From: Zygnema cylindricum | Taxonomy: Eukaryota > Streptophyta > Zygnematophyceae > Zygnematales > Zygnemataceae | DNA: 64,000 nt | Reading direction: 5' to 3' | Assembly: GCA_037447655.1 (NCBI GenBank) | Contig: JBBHKE010002912.1 | Location: 28,811-92,810, forward strand | Shown: piece by piece, positions 35,318 through 47,420 of the stretch | Position numbering within the stretch: position 1 is the stretch's first letter | Layout: every line of letters begins with the position of its first letter | Program-made: the position numbers and the translations under genes | Notes under the pieces: generated by a model | Told to the model about the DNA's origin: nothing | Databases searched by the model: none | The model's input: only the letters and a program-made list of their open reading frames with translations

Positions 35318-36246
35318 TCGCTTCTGGAGGTGTAAAGATTTTTGTCTAAAAAAGTACAGTACTGTAACTCCATCTACTAACCGTACAAATAAAATATTGG
35401 AACACTGTTACCACTTAAATACTTATTATCGTTACCCTTGTTTTCGACCTTTTTTCTTGTCGTTTTGGATGCTGTCGATGTATCTTCACAGGATTTTTCC
35501 TCTGGAAATCCGTCGGAAATAATTACAAATCTGTTACGCTGTCGCGACGCTAAAAGTTAAAAATCCCACCGGAAACCAAAATAGTGAAATATGTTTTTTG
35601 TTACGCTTTCCTAAAAGTTAACGCATACGACAGCGTAGCATATTGAAATAGATTTCCATGAGAATACTTAGTTCCGCGTACCGTAATCGTACATGCGGTT
35701 TTCAGTACGGATTTCAAACCTGTGCCTGCGCTAAACCACTAACCACATCTGCCTTTCCATCTAAACCAGCTTCCTCATGCCCGAGGAACATAGTTCAAAA
35801 GTAGGTGACCGTACGCCCATACAATATGCCTATTGTATGCAAAACATACAATATGGCCTTAAGACCCATATTGTATTGGCCGCAAAATGAAATAAAATAG
35901 TATCAGGGTTGAGTTGCGCGTGGATCGATAGAGAATTAAACGTCATGTCTAAATTTGAAAAAAAAAATAGGACAAAAAAATCTTTTTCTGTGAGTTTTGA
36001 GCGACTTTTAATTTAAACCGTCAGATTCGGATGATCTGACGGTCGTTGATGAAAGTAACAATCTAAGAAGATCACGTGAAAAGCCCATAACACAACTTAC
36101 GATAGGACTATCGTCAGATTCGGACGATCGGACGGTCGCTGATGAAAGTAGCGATTTAAGAAGATCACATGGAAAGCCCGTAACACAACTTACGCTAAAG
36201 GCGGCCTACAAAAGGCCTACCAAAAAACGCCTACTTTTGAACTATG
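35318..36246 (+). repeat. 929-bp direct duplication, copy B
   Basis: Partner of 33683-34611. This copy keeps the matching flank of the MITE on its right side, so it is probably the original. Confidence 0.9.
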
Positions 36247-36254
36247 TCGAGGAA
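35781..36254 (+). mobile_element. 458-bp MITE (CATAGTTC family), copy 3 with 8-bp target duplication
   Basis: The element proper is 35789-36246. Flanks are CCGAGGAA (35781-35788) and TCGAGGAA (36247-36254), an 8-bp duplication with one mismatch. Interior as in copy 1. Confidence 0.85.
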
Positions 36255-36540
36255 TGATACAAAATTCAACAACAAAACGGACTTTTTTGCTATTTTCACA
36301 CATTCCTAAAGAACGAACTTACATTCACACACAAAAATAATGAATCCTGTGTGGAAAAAGCCTAAGAAGAGGGGTGGTTGTTTTCGCCCGAGAAGGCGGT
36401 TCGGTGTGTATCGGCCAATACACCTCACTCTGCCGATTCAAGACCCAACGGGCTCGATCGAGCCGTTAATAAATTATACAAAACCTTAATGTACGATTTC
36501 CCCTTTAGACTGAGTCTCCTCATTTGAATCCTCGCCAACT

Positions 36541-36772
36541 CTCTCGTTTCGCCTCATCTCGTTTCGTCACGTTAGGTCTCGTCTCGTCTCGTTTCGTCTC
36601 GTCTAATCTCATTTCGTCTCGTTTCGTCTCATTTCGTCTCGTCTCGTCTCGTCTCATTTCGTCTCGTTAGGTCTCTTCTCGTCACGTCTCGTCTCGTTTC
36701 TCCTCGTTTTGCCCTGTCTTGTCGCGTTTCATCTTGTCTCGTCTCGTCTCGTTTCGTCGTCTCCTCGTCTTA
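36541..36772 (+). repeat. Pentanucleotide satellite (TCTCG/TTTCG)
   Basis: About 230 bp of imperfect 5-bp units GTCTC, GTTTC and ATTTC. No gene. Confidence 0.85.
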
Positions 36773-36896
36773 TTATATCGATGGGTATCACAAAACTGAC
36801 GATACATTGGGGCAAGATTTTATATCGTATGATATTGTCGCTAAATGGACTTCGTGAATTATAAGTATTGACCATTTATTTTAAATCCATAATAAG

Positions 36897-37847
36897 TTAG
36901 GGTACGTCCCCATGTAATCGGTACTTTGATAAAGTATTATGAACTATAGTGAAGATTCGCCGTACTACTTTGAAGAGCGTCCCAATGTGTGAAAATGAAA
37001 TCAGAACTTTGATATGTGACGGTTGTAGACGTAATTACAACTTGTGACGATTGAAGGCGACTACGAAACTTCCGACGATTAGTGACGCCAACAAAAACAG
37101 CGACAGTTGTAGACGTCTAGATTTTTGTGAAATTGCAAATGTTTAGGGTTTGGTGACATTGTGACGTCACGCTCACTTGTGACAACGTCGACGTCACGGA
37201 TTCAAGAACTTTCCGCCATGGTTTCCCGATTTCGCTTTTTCTACTTTTCTCACTCGATTTGCCATTAAATAAAAACCTAAAAAGTTAAAAAAAATAAAAA
37301 ATTAAGATCTTTCATTTTTTACCAATATTGTCTTATCTTATTCTAAAAAGTGTGAGATAGAAGCGATAGTGTGAGAGGGAGAGAGGAGAGGCGACGCGAC
37401 GAAAAAATATTTAAAGGACCCATGAATGCAAGTGGAAGTCCGAGACCCCTGCAATTTTTTTTCCGTACATAGCGCGTGACGGGTACGGAGAAAAATAGCG
37501 AGGACTCTCCCTCGTCCAAAATTTTTACAAATTGTGTGGCGCGTGCCTGGGTCATTTTTCATTCGCTCTTTGGGCGTTACTTGAACTAAAATCACCACCT
37601 CGAGGTGATTCTGAATGAATTTTTTTTTGGGCTGGATTCTCTTGCCCGGGGGTTGAAAAGGGGAAATCGCCAAAACACGTTCACATAACGACAAACACGC
37701 CGTACATCCAAAGTATGAATTGACGTTCACTTTACTTTGGTAAAAATGATTTTCTCGTACGTCTAAAGTTTTTTTCAAAGTTCCTTGAATTTTAGGGCAA
37801 AAAGACAGAGAAAAGTATGTACTTTAATATATGGGGACGTACCCTTA
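36897..37847. mobile_element. 945-bp PIF/Harbinger-like element with TTA target duplication
   Basis: The element proper is 36900-37844. Termini GGGTACGTCCCCAT and ATGGGGACGTACCC are perfect inverted repeats, flanked by TTA on both sides. Short direct words (GTGACG, CGTCACG) fill the left half. No transposase. Related to the partial element at 12868 and, by terminus type, to the one at 23288. Confidence 0.8.
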
Positions 37848-37910
37848 CACAAAATTATGTTCGACATCATGTCCGAAAATGAGCCACTCAATTTAAGAGT
37901 GTTATTAACA

Positions 37911-39296
37911 CTAATTTGTAGTGTTGTGTATCGGCAGGGTTTTGCCGATAATTGATATGAACCTTTTCTTGGCTTGCCGATAATCGATATATTGGCACGA
38001 TATATCGAAACTGGTGTTATCGCCGATAAAAGACTGATAATATCGGTTTTTCATCGCGATAACACCGGTACCAATAACTATAGGCGATAATTGTACGGTT
38101 TGTACTGTACGAGTGTACAGTTTATTCCGTTTTACTAAACCGCCGTTATTCCGTTACACATATTACGAAACAGTTTTTTACACGTGACATGATACGCTAC
38201 ATACACTAAAAAATATAATACAATACATTATAAAGTACTACTATATAGCGTACTATATATTTTCCACTAATCGCCGATAAGGAATTTGTTGGTCTCGGAG
38301 CGATATATCGGGACCTTTGACCTTTGCATAACCGACAGAGGTCGCAAACGGTCAACCAAAACCGTGACCGGCCGTTGACCGACCACCCGCGCCGGATCCG
38401 GAACGGATTCGGTTGCCAAATTTTGAGGTCCGGGCGGTTGGGGTCGGTTGATTCACCGGAAAAAAAAAACAGTCGGTTACTGTCGGTCAACCAAAAAACC
38501 CAAAAAAATGAAAATTTTGTACTGTCCATACAATCCAACATTATTGTACTTTGTACTCTTTGGTATCGTGGAAGTACGTGACATCATGATTAGCGTCGCA
38601 AATCTGACACGGTGGTAACACTATTCATTTCGCAATCTTAGGCAACGCGACAAAGCATCGCAAATCTGACACGGTACACCGCGAATCGTTAGTAGACTAT
38701 AGAAATTATTAGAGTAAAGGAAAAAATAGCGTCATTCATTCAAATTTAGTGTCAGGAGACGTGGCAGATTATGGTCCATGTCCTTAAATAGTGTAATTTG
38801 TTCTATTTAAGGTATCAATGTCAAAATTTTGCGGTGCCGATATAGAGTACATAAGGCTAATAACGATTCACGGTGTAGTACACTATTCATTTCACAAATC
38901 TTAGGGAACGCGACAAAGCGTCGCAAATCTGACACGTTAGTAAACACAAATCATTTCGCAAATCTAAGGGAACGCAACAAATTGTAATTATTGGCTTATT
39001 GATACGTTGTACATTAGATAATTTTGTACTTTTTCGGTTACGGGCGGGCACGGTTAGTCGCGAGAAATCGAGTTTCAGTTAACTTTTATTTTTGTAAACG
39101 CCGGTCAGTTAACGGTTAGCAGTTTTGGAGTGTGGCATAACCCGGTCGGGCGTCAATTACTCAGATTTTGAAAAAAAAAAAAACGTCGGTTTCGGTTTTG
39201 TAAAATTTTGACTTTTGCGACCTTTGATAACCGATAACTATCGGTATTTGTGTTATCGCGATAAATTTCTTGCTGATACACAACACTACTTATTTG
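37911..39296. mobile_element. 1.37-kb hAT-like non-autonomous element
   Basis: The element proper is 37919-39288. Termini TAGTGTTGTGTATCGGC and GCTGATACACAACACTA are inverted with one mismatch and fit the hAT terminal pattern YARNG. Flanks CTAATTTG and CTTATTTG form an 8-bp target duplication with one mismatch. Subterminal regions are packed with ATCGATA, TATCG and GCGATAA words on both sides, the kind of cluster that transposases bind. A MITE (38675-38877) is nested inside. No transposase frame. Confidence 0.75.
38675..38877. mobile_element. TACACCG-type MITE nested in the hAT-like element
   Basis: 203 bp. Left TACACCGCGAATCGTTAGTAG, right CTAATAACGATTCACGGTGTA, inverted over about 20 bp with few mismatches. 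Outer TA may be the target duplication. Confidence 0.7.
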
Positions 39297-39613
39297 TGAT
39301 GTTCTTTTTTTAGGAAACGCTCTCCGCGAATTCAAGTGATTTAGTTTAACAAAACACCTAAAATGCATTAATGAAAAAAAGAAAAAAAAACTGACTCACC
39401 TATACAAATTGATATGATACGAAGTGAAGTCACACATATGGCCCACGAAATGCATACGTTCCATCCACGTACGAAATGCATTTCGTGCGTTGGTTGCATT
39501 TCGTGCAAAAACGACAAACAAAAAACGGTTTATTGCTATATCTACAAATAAACCACTTGAACAACCTAACAAACAAAAAAAATTGTACGAAAAAAAAAAC
39601 GCTGTCCACTTAA
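39297..39613. other. Short intergenic stretch, no gene seen
   Basis: Contains three nearby CGAAATGCA words (39446-39500). No coding region. Confidence 0.4.
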
Positions 39614-40547
39614 CTCACTGTTGAAAAGAGGTAATTAATAGTTCACTTCTATAGTTTAGTTAGAATGTAAAGAGAGAGAAAGAGAGAACCACAGGCACGC
39701 CATGGCTGCCGCGTTATTTAGGAGGGAGAATGAAGTGAAGGTAGAGGGTGAATGAAGTAGAAGGTTATTCTACAATTTGTAGCAACATACATCCTCTAGC
39801 CGGATTTGAACCGGGGTCTACAACATACTACTTAAACCTTAGTCTTGTCCATTAAGGCACTAACGAAACAGTATACGTGTTACGTTTCACGCATATTTAT
39901 TTATTTGTTAAACGGGCTAATTTGCAACAGATTAACGAAATCACGCATTAATCAAATCATGCATGGAAGCGAATCGAAGCCGCATAAATACAAATGATTG
40001 GACGGCCACAATTGCAGCCGCCTCCCGCAATAAAATTTCGGCGGCCTTTGGGGATAGCGTCACTGCGATGCCACGTGGCACCATACAATTGAATACCGGA
40101 GAAGATGGGAGGAGGAACCATGGCTCCCGTTTTGACAGGTGTCACTTTGAAAGCCATGTCGTACAATGGCCGTACAATAAGTACATCGCCTAATCTACCT
40201 TCTTGTACTATATAGTGTTTCTATTGGACTAGGGTTTAGTAGTAGGCAGTCGTAAGTAGGCAGACCAGGACTTAGTGAAATTTAGGTACCTCTCTCTAAG
40301 AGAGCTTGTAACTATAAAGGTCATCTTTGACCAACCATAACTTACTGCTCAGGGGAGCAAATTCAGTGATTCTTTTTGCGTTTGACTCAGGAGAGTCTTG
40401 TCCTCACAGGGGTGAGAGTGGTCATAATATTTGTGTGCCTGGGCGGCGCTTATTCAGCGGGAAAGTAGAAGAGGCAAATATTATCCTAGAGGCTTTACAT
40501 AGGCTGCTCATTCTCTGGGTCAATGGAGACCATATAATTGCACTCAC
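39614..40547 (+). mobile_element. Solo LTR with 5-bp target duplication
   Basis: The LTR proper is 39619-40542 (924 bp), starting TGTTGAAAAGAGG and ending AATTGCA. CTCAC directly precedes and follows it. It carries the tRNA-like module (39797-39865), a promoter half and the hairpin run (40280-40420). No internal copia sequence is attached, so it is the product of LTR-LTR recombination. Confidence 0.9.
39797..39865 (-). other. tRNA-like module inside the solo LTR (antisense)
   Basis: Minus strand: TGCCTTAATGGACAAG (D-arm/A box) and GGTTCAAATCC at 39812-39802 (B box) flanked by CCCCGG/CCGG pairs. Offset about 180 bp from the LTR start, as in the other LTRs. Confidence 0.6.
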
Positions 40548-40949
40548 AAAATGTAAATAGTGTGGGCAACACCATACACGCATATTTGCACACAATATAC
40601 ACATGTACCAATAATAGTTTTTACATTTAAACAGCTCATTGTTTTTTACAAAACGATAACAAGGATTAGGTTACAAGCCCAACTTAAAAAAAAAACGTTA
40701 TATTATTTTAGATTAACGATTTTTTTTCGATAATATTGGAAGACAAGAGAGTTAAATACTTTGTCTTTAGTGTAACTGATATACAGGTAGTTTGTATAGA
40801 ACATTTTTTTATTTGTTTTTCTTCTTAATTTTCGATTTTCAAGGATGAGAATTCTAAAATATTTAAGGTTTTGTGGTTTTCTTTGTTCAAAATAGAGATT
40901 ATACTTTAGTATAAGCTATTTTTTCAAAGGTTTATTTAACCTTTCTATA
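40548..40949. other. AT-rich DNA, no gene seen
   Basis: Between the solo LTR and the tandem repeats at the start of the non-LTR element. Nothing recognised. Confidence 0.4.
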
Positions 40950-41108
40950 TGAACTTACGGATCTGCACTCTGCCTTATTTTCCTCCCTCACTACGCGGCG
41001 ACACCTACTCCTCATCACCATGAACCTACGGATCTGCACTCAATCCTCTTTTCCACCCTCACTACGCGACGACACCTACTCCTCATCACCGTGAACCCAC
41101 GGATCTGA
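40950..41108 (+). repeat. 71-bp tandem repeat ahead of the non-LTR element
   Basis: Units start TGAACYYACGGATCTG at 40950, 41021 and 41092 (2.2 copies). Tandem units upstream of ORF1 are common as promoters in non-LTR elements, so this may be its 5' UTR. Confidence 0.6.
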
Positions 41109-41308
41109 TCTGCGGCCGCTACCAACTGCACGCACATTGGCGAAACCATAGGTGCGACCCCCTTGTGTCATTCTACCTCCCATTAATCGCCAGACTCCCA
41201 TCCCCCCCTATAGTTAATTTCCCATTAACAGCCACACAAACACAACACACACTCAACTAAAAACACAATAAAAAATCAAACATTTCTTCATCCTCCCTCG
41301 CGCTTTAA

Positions 41309-43236
41309 TTGCCCCTTCTTAGAGTACTCTTTCATACACCTAAAAGCATGCATCTTTGGGCATCCACTTCGTTGTTGATTTTCTCATTTTCGCCATCGAT
41401 TTCATGGTTCCTTTTCCTCACCCACATTTTGTCTTCCTCTCACACTCTCAATTCCCATGGATTCTTTGACTTAATGACCATGTGCGGAAGCACTTCCTTT
41501 CCCCTTGTCTCTCCCCCACCTCCACCCAAACTTCGTAAACTAACCTTTACGTGTTTAGAATGTCCAAGGTGTCACGACCTTTTTGCCGCTGGTGCTAGTT
41601 TTAAACATCATACACGGAGTTGTCGACATTGTATAACCCTTGGTGGTCCTTCGTCTATCACCTCTCCTTAACCGTCATCGACCACACTCCCGTCCGACCC
41701 CACAGATGCGGATTGGGAATTCGTCCGTAAGTTAGATGTTTTGGGGGCTTATGATATGGGAGCCCCCCGCCCGTGGTTTTACACCAGTATTCCTATGGCC
41801 GTGAAGACGATAGTACAAGATGCCCTTCACCTCCCATTGTCCCACATTTCTTCAAACCCGACAAACATTGTTAATTGGCACCTACTTCTTATATTCTCTC
41901 TCTAGGTCCTAGTCCTTTTAGGTCCAGGAGGGGGCACTGAGGCTCGAGAGACTATGGCGCGTTGTCGCCAATTCCTTCGTGGTGACTAGAAGGCCCTCCA
42001 CGCCGAGCGTGAGCATCGGGTATCGAGCGCAACTTTCACACCGCGTCGCCCATCTAGGCCATCAGATGTCCCAACCTTTTATTGTCTAGCAATTCATTTA
42101 GGTCCTTTTGGTGAGCTTTCTCGAGCGGTTCGGGCTCTATAGCCATTCACTCCTGCCCCCTGATCTTCTTCCACTATTGAGGTCCTTCGAGCTCTCCACC
42201 CCCCTGCACCTTCCCCTCTACCCCCTTCCATCCACGCCTTTGAGCCGTCTGAGAGTTTTACTTTAGTTCAGAAGGTTTTCATTAAGGCCCTTAGCTCCTC
42301 TCCTCACTTTTCAGCGGCGGGGCCCTCGGGCACAGTGTATGAGTTATTTTGCGATGTTTTGCCCTCTGAATCGGGTGCCCGTGGGTTCTATGTGTTTTTT
42401 CGAGTATGTTCTCTTATTGCCAATGGGGATGTCCCCCCTCGGATATGCCATCTTCTCATAACGTCCCGCCTTGTGGCGGTTGCCAAACCTAATGGAGGGA
42501 TCCGCCCTATTGCTGTGGGAGAGGTTTTATACAGATTGGTGGCTCATGCGATATGTCTTCAGCTCCAATCAGCATTTCATGACTCTTTCTCTCCTCATCA
42601 GTTTGGAGTGGCCACAAGAGGAGGATTCCTACTTTGTTAGATGTACATCCAAATCGGTTGGTCTTTCAAGTCGACGTTTCCAATGCCTTCAATACGGTAG
42701 ATCGGAACGTCATTTTTTCGGAACTTATGGCGGCTATAACTCTGATTGACCAATTATTCCTTTTTGTGAGGGCTTTTTATTCTTTGACCAACAACCTTTC
42801 CTTCTCGACTGACGGTGACCTCATTCCTCTCTCCTCTGCGTCCGACACTCGCCAAGGCGACCCTTTGGGCGGAACCTTTGTTCGCCCTCGCCCATTACTG
42901 GGTCCTCCATGCTTCCGTCGCTTTCCCTTCTTGCCTTTTCCCTTCGGTTGCAGATGATACGCACATTATGATACTTAAGGAACAAGCCGTGTCGGCTTAT
43001 AATTATTTCAAGGAACGTTTAGCCAAACTCAACCTTTGAGTTCAGCCTTCGAAGTGTGTTATTTGATCCCCTACGGATATTCCACTTTCCTTTAATCCCC
43101 CTCCTAGTTTTCAAACTCCTTCTCCGTCCGATGGCATTTGTGTGGTGGGTTGCCACTTTGGTTTGGATACTTTCGTGACCCATTTTCTTGATGATGCTCT
43201 ACAGATAGATGTGGCCAACGTGGACGACCTTGTCGT
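41309..43236 (+). pseudogene. Non-LTR retroelement: C2H2 finger plus reverse transcriptase (decayed)
   Basis: Reads through several frames. A Cys-His finger (CPRCHDLFAAGASFKHHTRSC) lies at about 41555-41625. Then come a conserved pre-RT region (SPHFSAAGPSGTVYELFCD) and RT fingers with AVAKPNGGIRPIAVGEVLYR (about 42475-42535). The palm follows: QVDVSNAFNTVDR (about 42667), DTRQGDPLGG (about 42847) and VADDTHIM, the YADD-type catalytic box, at 42947-42970. Stops and shifts occur at many points (for example TAG at about 41905 and 42139, TGA at 43037). This RT type, with a PNGGxRPI and QFGV signature, is found in an algal/protist/fungal non-LTR-like group. Inactive. Confidence 0.75.
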
Positions 43237-44163
43237 GCATGGGTCAAATAACATGAAGATGCACGCAATATCATCAGCTGCGCTAAACTTAAACTCAAAT
43301 GATAGCGAGATATCGTAAATGAAATAAAACATAAAAGCAACAATGGATAAATACAACAACAGGCAAGGTGGAAAAAAGAAGAAAGGTCAACGACTTAGCT
43401 GGTTATGGTTAGGTCGGTTTATTTACTAAGCCGATGGATGACCACTAGGCCCCACGGTCTATTAATATTCCTTGCAGGAGTTATCTTATCAAGGATAATC
43501 TGAATTTATACTTAAATAGAATAAATCAAAGCATAAACAACCGAGAAAGATAAATAAAAACTGAAAATGACAATATGCCCGACACTTATGAGGTTTGAGA
43601 TAACCAAACTCAAAAGATGCGCAAAAGCCAAATAGAAATAAATACACAATCTCAAGAAATAAAACCACAAATCAATAATCCCAACATGCAACTTCCACAC
43701 TAATTAAAATTCAGCCACAGCCGGGGAAAGAAGTTTGTGATGTGAGATCGCGGTCGAAATCCACCCAAAAGGACGAGAAAAGTGAAGGGAAACCGTGTAG
43801 GTCTTGGCCGAAGCCGTATAGATTAATTTGTAAGGCTTTACAAGATATTGATAATGTAATAGAAAACTAGACGCTTCACGCAAAGGCAGAAAATCGNNNN
43901 NNNNNNNNNNNNNNNNNNNNNNNNNNNNNNNNNNNNNNNNNNNNNNNNNNNNNNNNNNNNNNNNNNNNNNNNNNNNNNNNNNNNNNNNNNNNNNNNNNNN
44001 NNNNNNNNNNNNNNNNNNNNNNNNNNNNNNNNNNNNNNNNNNNNNNNNNNNNNNNNNNNNNNNNNNNNNNNNNNNNNNNNNNNNNNNNNNNNNNNNNNNN
44101 NNNNNNNNNNNNNNNNNNNNNNNNNNNNNNNNNNNNNNNNNNNNNNNNNNNNNNNNNNNNNNN
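43237..44163. other. Unidentified insertion in the non-LTR element, including 267-N gap
   Basis: The RT reading is lost after about 43236 and the downstream domain resumes after the gap (Ns 43897-44163). The intervening 650 bp is AT-rich, has no recognised coding sequence and contains no LTR signature seen elsewhere in the window. Confidence 0.45.
43897..44163. other. Assembly gap (267 N)
   Basis: Run of Ns between the insertion in the non-LTR element and its downstream domain. Confidence 0.99.
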
Positions 44164-45436
44164 CAACCTTCCGCTTGTGTGACAGACTTTGGGCCCCTGG
44201 TGCAGACGCTCTTGCCCCCACAGGGGTCGGTTCTTCGCTCTTTGTTCTCACCTCCGTTATTCCGTGTTCGAAGGGTTTATACGTCGCCCTCGTTGTGCGC
44301 GTCAACTATTATCTGGGTCGGGGGGGCATCTCTGTTCCCTCACAACCCTTTTTACATTATTCAAACTTCCCCTCCCACCCTGACGTTTGTCTCCTCTCTC
44401 TCAGCCTTTGATGATCGCCATAGGGATGTCCTCCACACTTTGCTAGGTCGTGGGGCATTTGATCTTGAGCTAGGGCCTTCGGCCCGCATTCAAGCATCGC
44501 ATCCCTCCTTGTCTCTACGGGGGGGCTGGGTCTATTATCAACTGCGCGTGTTGCTCCCGCTGCATATTTGGGAAGCTTGTGCCTTATTGCCTCCACTCTT
44601 GTTTCTCGCTTCTTGGCTGGGGACACCCCCGTTCTCGCAGACGTGGTCCCCGGGTTTCAGACAGTGTGTTCGCCTTCCAACAGTTTCTATTGGACGCGTC
44701 ACGTTCTCTTCCTCCTCATGCCTTGATGGATGTGCCGATTTTTCTACCCTTTTACGAAATCCGTTGAGCGTGTCTAGGAATCGATATCCGATTCAGTCGT
44801 CCCCGCCATTCAATTTGAGCTTCTCAATGCGCTTCCCTCTGATTCTTCGCGTGCCCGTTTTCTCTCTTGTGGTGGACTTGGTTTTGGGTCTTGGCTATTC
44901 GCTACACCTATTTTGTGTACTCTCCGATTCTTACCTGCTCAATACCGCCCTCCGATTTCGCCTTAGCCTCCCCTATCCTCCTTTACTTGGCACTCTTGTT
45001 TGTGCCTATGGTCTTGTCTTGGGGCCCGATGGTGTCCATTTGCTTCGTTGCTCCCATAGGGGGGATTTGATCCAGGCGCACGACACTTTTCATGACGTCG
45101 TTGTGAGTATCGCTTCAAAAGGGGGCTTTTCTGTGTGTCGGGAGGTTTTTCATATTATTCCCTCGCGCCGGATTGATGTGGTTTTGCTTGATGGTGCCCA
45201 ATGCAACTTTGCTGATATTGTTTTGGCGAACCCTAATTCGGCTACAATTATTGGCCAGGTGGCTCGACATGTTGGGGTGGCTGCTTCTGATGTCGCTAAG
45301 GCGAACGAGCGTGATTATGCCCACCACCACCCTATGGATGACTTTATTCCGATAGCGGTCAAGATCTTTGTTTGTTTCAGTGTTCCATTGGACGAGTTTC
45401 TCCTTACCTATGCTCGATGTGTTTTCGAGTGGCGAG
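44164..45436 (+). pseudogene. C-terminal part of the non-LTR element: zinc-ribbon-like and nuclease-like domain
   Basis: An open frame from 44179. The last 160 codons hold a CAYG…GPDGVHLLRC…RGDLIQAHDTFHDVV block, which corresponds to the Cys/His-linked H-N-x-x-R-D-type block of this RT group. Next come RRIDVVLLDGAQ and FADIVLANPN, spaced like the D…D-x-V strands of a restriction-like PD-(D/E)XK nuclease, and a KANERDYAHHHP helix. The catalytic lysine context is not clear. The middle (44440-44960) is frame-mixed and poorly matched. The frame is cut at 45436 by a reverse-oriented LTR. Confidence 0.6.
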
Positions 45437-45581
45437 TGAAAATCTATGGGGTCCATTCCCCCACAGAATTCACATATCCAAAGAAGCTTATCTAGTTTGT
45501 GCTAACTCCAAGTTGATACAAACCCAAATTATTGACCCGTTGACAATTAGAACCCAAAAACAACTTCACCTATGTGAAAGT

Positions 45582-46593
45582 CTGTGTGTTGAAATTACTA
45601 TATTTATAGAGTATTTTCTAGGTCTAAATAGATCAGTATAAAAGGAAAAGAAAAGGGCGGACAGCCTGCCTCCACCTCCTCTCTCTAGCAACCATACTTG
45701 TTGTAGTCACTGAATGATAGAAAGGGCGGTTGAGCCATGGTTGCCTTAGTTCAACAAGTAGGACTAAAGAGTGACTTACGTCACTCTCGTAAAAAGGTTG
45801 AGTCCCGCAAGACTCGAACCTCCGACCGCAAGAGCGTGGCGTAGTCTTCATCTCTAACCGGTCTGTCGTAGGAGTTCGTTACGTTACATAGGGTTTGATA
45901 TTTATTTAAGCATGGTTTTAAGGAACTAGTCCGATTAACGGAATTGCGGATAGCGAACATAGAACTTGTGTAAAATATAATTGCACACATCACCCACAAA
46001 AGAAATGAATCAGACATTTGTTTCAACGGATGACATGAAAAACCGATGTGGATCCGACGGCCCGTACTAACGTCGAGATCCTGAAATGACCGTTTTTGGC
46101 GATTTTTAGGCGTGGCATGACTTGGCGCCACGTGGTTGGATAACATTGGAATGTGGAAATCTCGGGGAACATAAAGACGAATCATATAGAGACATGCGTC
46201 CACTCAATGGTCTTGCCGTACACAGGTCGTACAGAAAGTACATCGACCGTAGTACCTTTCTGTACTTTACAGTCGTGTGATTCGTTCGTACTTCAACAGA
46301 TAGGGGTTGTGAGAGGGGTTTAGGACTTAGGAAAATTTGGTAGGTAACAACCTCTCTCTTAGAGAGCTTTGTATAATATTGGCATTTTTGCCGGCTAATA
46401 GCTTATCCGTTGGTTTGCTGTTTTCAATTATTCTTTTTGCTACGGACTCGAGGAGTCCAGGCTTCACACGGATGCAATCAGACACTTTGCCCTCTTGGGT
46501 AGCAGTGATTGTGGCTTGAAGTGGGTTAGTTAAAAGCTATCTAGAGGCTTTGTGAATTCTGTAGTCCAATGGAAGACACAGAATTGCACTGTG
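45582..46593 (+). mobile_element. Solo LTR nested in a reverse LTR, 5-bp target duplication
   Basis: The LTR proper is 45587-46588 (1002 bp), TGTTGAAATTAC…GAATTGCA, flanked by CTGTG on both sides. Removing it rejoins the reverse LTR cleanly (compare 17645-17690). It contains the tRNA-like module at 45798-45870 and a GGACTCGAGGAGTCC hairpin at 46444. Confidence 0.9.
45798..45870 (-). other. tRNA-like module in the nested solo LTR (antisense)
   Basis: Minus strand: AGACCGGTTAGAG (A box-like) and GGTTCGAGTCT (45820-45810, B box-like), with closing GGGACTC downstream. Same offset from the LTR start as the others. Confidence 0.6.
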
Positions 46594-47351
46594 TGCTCAC
46601 TTCCACCACAGAATGCAAAGCTAGAATATGAGTTTTGAACACATTCACCCACTTTGACTTTCCCTTAGAAATGCGGCCATCATGGTAGGCAAAGACTTTG
46701 ACCAACTACACACCTGTGTAGCATGGACTCCCTTGAGTCCGCAGCAAAAAAGAATCTCTGAATTTGCTCCCCTGAGCAGTAAGTTATGAGTGGTCAAAGA
46801 TGACCTTTTGTACAGGAGCTCTCTCGGAGAGAAATGACTACATTCTAAATTTTCTAAGTCCTATCTCTCTCTAAAACTCTATATACTGACATACGGCACC
46901 AATCACAATACTGTGTTGACCAAAAAAGTACAGGCGTCGGTGTACTTTCTCTATTGCCATCGTACGACATGGCCAAAAAGTCGACACATGCCATATCCGG
47001 ATTTGTTCCCATAATCTCCAGAGTTGCCTCAATCCAATGTGATTCTGCCACGTGTAATTTGACGCGACGATGACCAAAAACCGCCAAAACGCCTATTCCG
47101 CGATCTTGGCATCTATCGCGGCCGTTCGATCAAGATCGGCATTTAAATCAAGTCGTCGAAAATCAATGCGCGGTATTTGTTTGCTATCAAAACAAATGCG
47201 GGGTAATCATTTAGTGAAGTACCGTAAGTCGTGCGTACATTTAACTGTGTCAATGTTACATGTGTGTTCGCGTCGTTAAATGAATTTATGTAATTGTGCG
47301 TTTCTAAATACTTATCAAATCCTTTATGTCTCAACATTTATCCTAGTATAT

Positions 47352-47420
47352 AGGATTAGGCTTACGGCTAAGGGTGATTTGACGGACGGTAGGTACCAGG
47401 ATCAAATCCTGGGTCCGTCA
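47352..47420 (+). other. tRNA-like module in the reverse LTR
   Basis: Plus strand: TTACGGCTAAGGGTGA (A box-like) and GGATCAAATCC (47399-47409, B box-like), with T stem CCAGG/CCTGG. The LTR is on the minus strand, so the module is again antisense. Confidence 0.6.

Noticed and set aside
36541-36772. CRISPR-like or regulatory array
   Set aside because: Simple 5-bp microsatellite without spacers.
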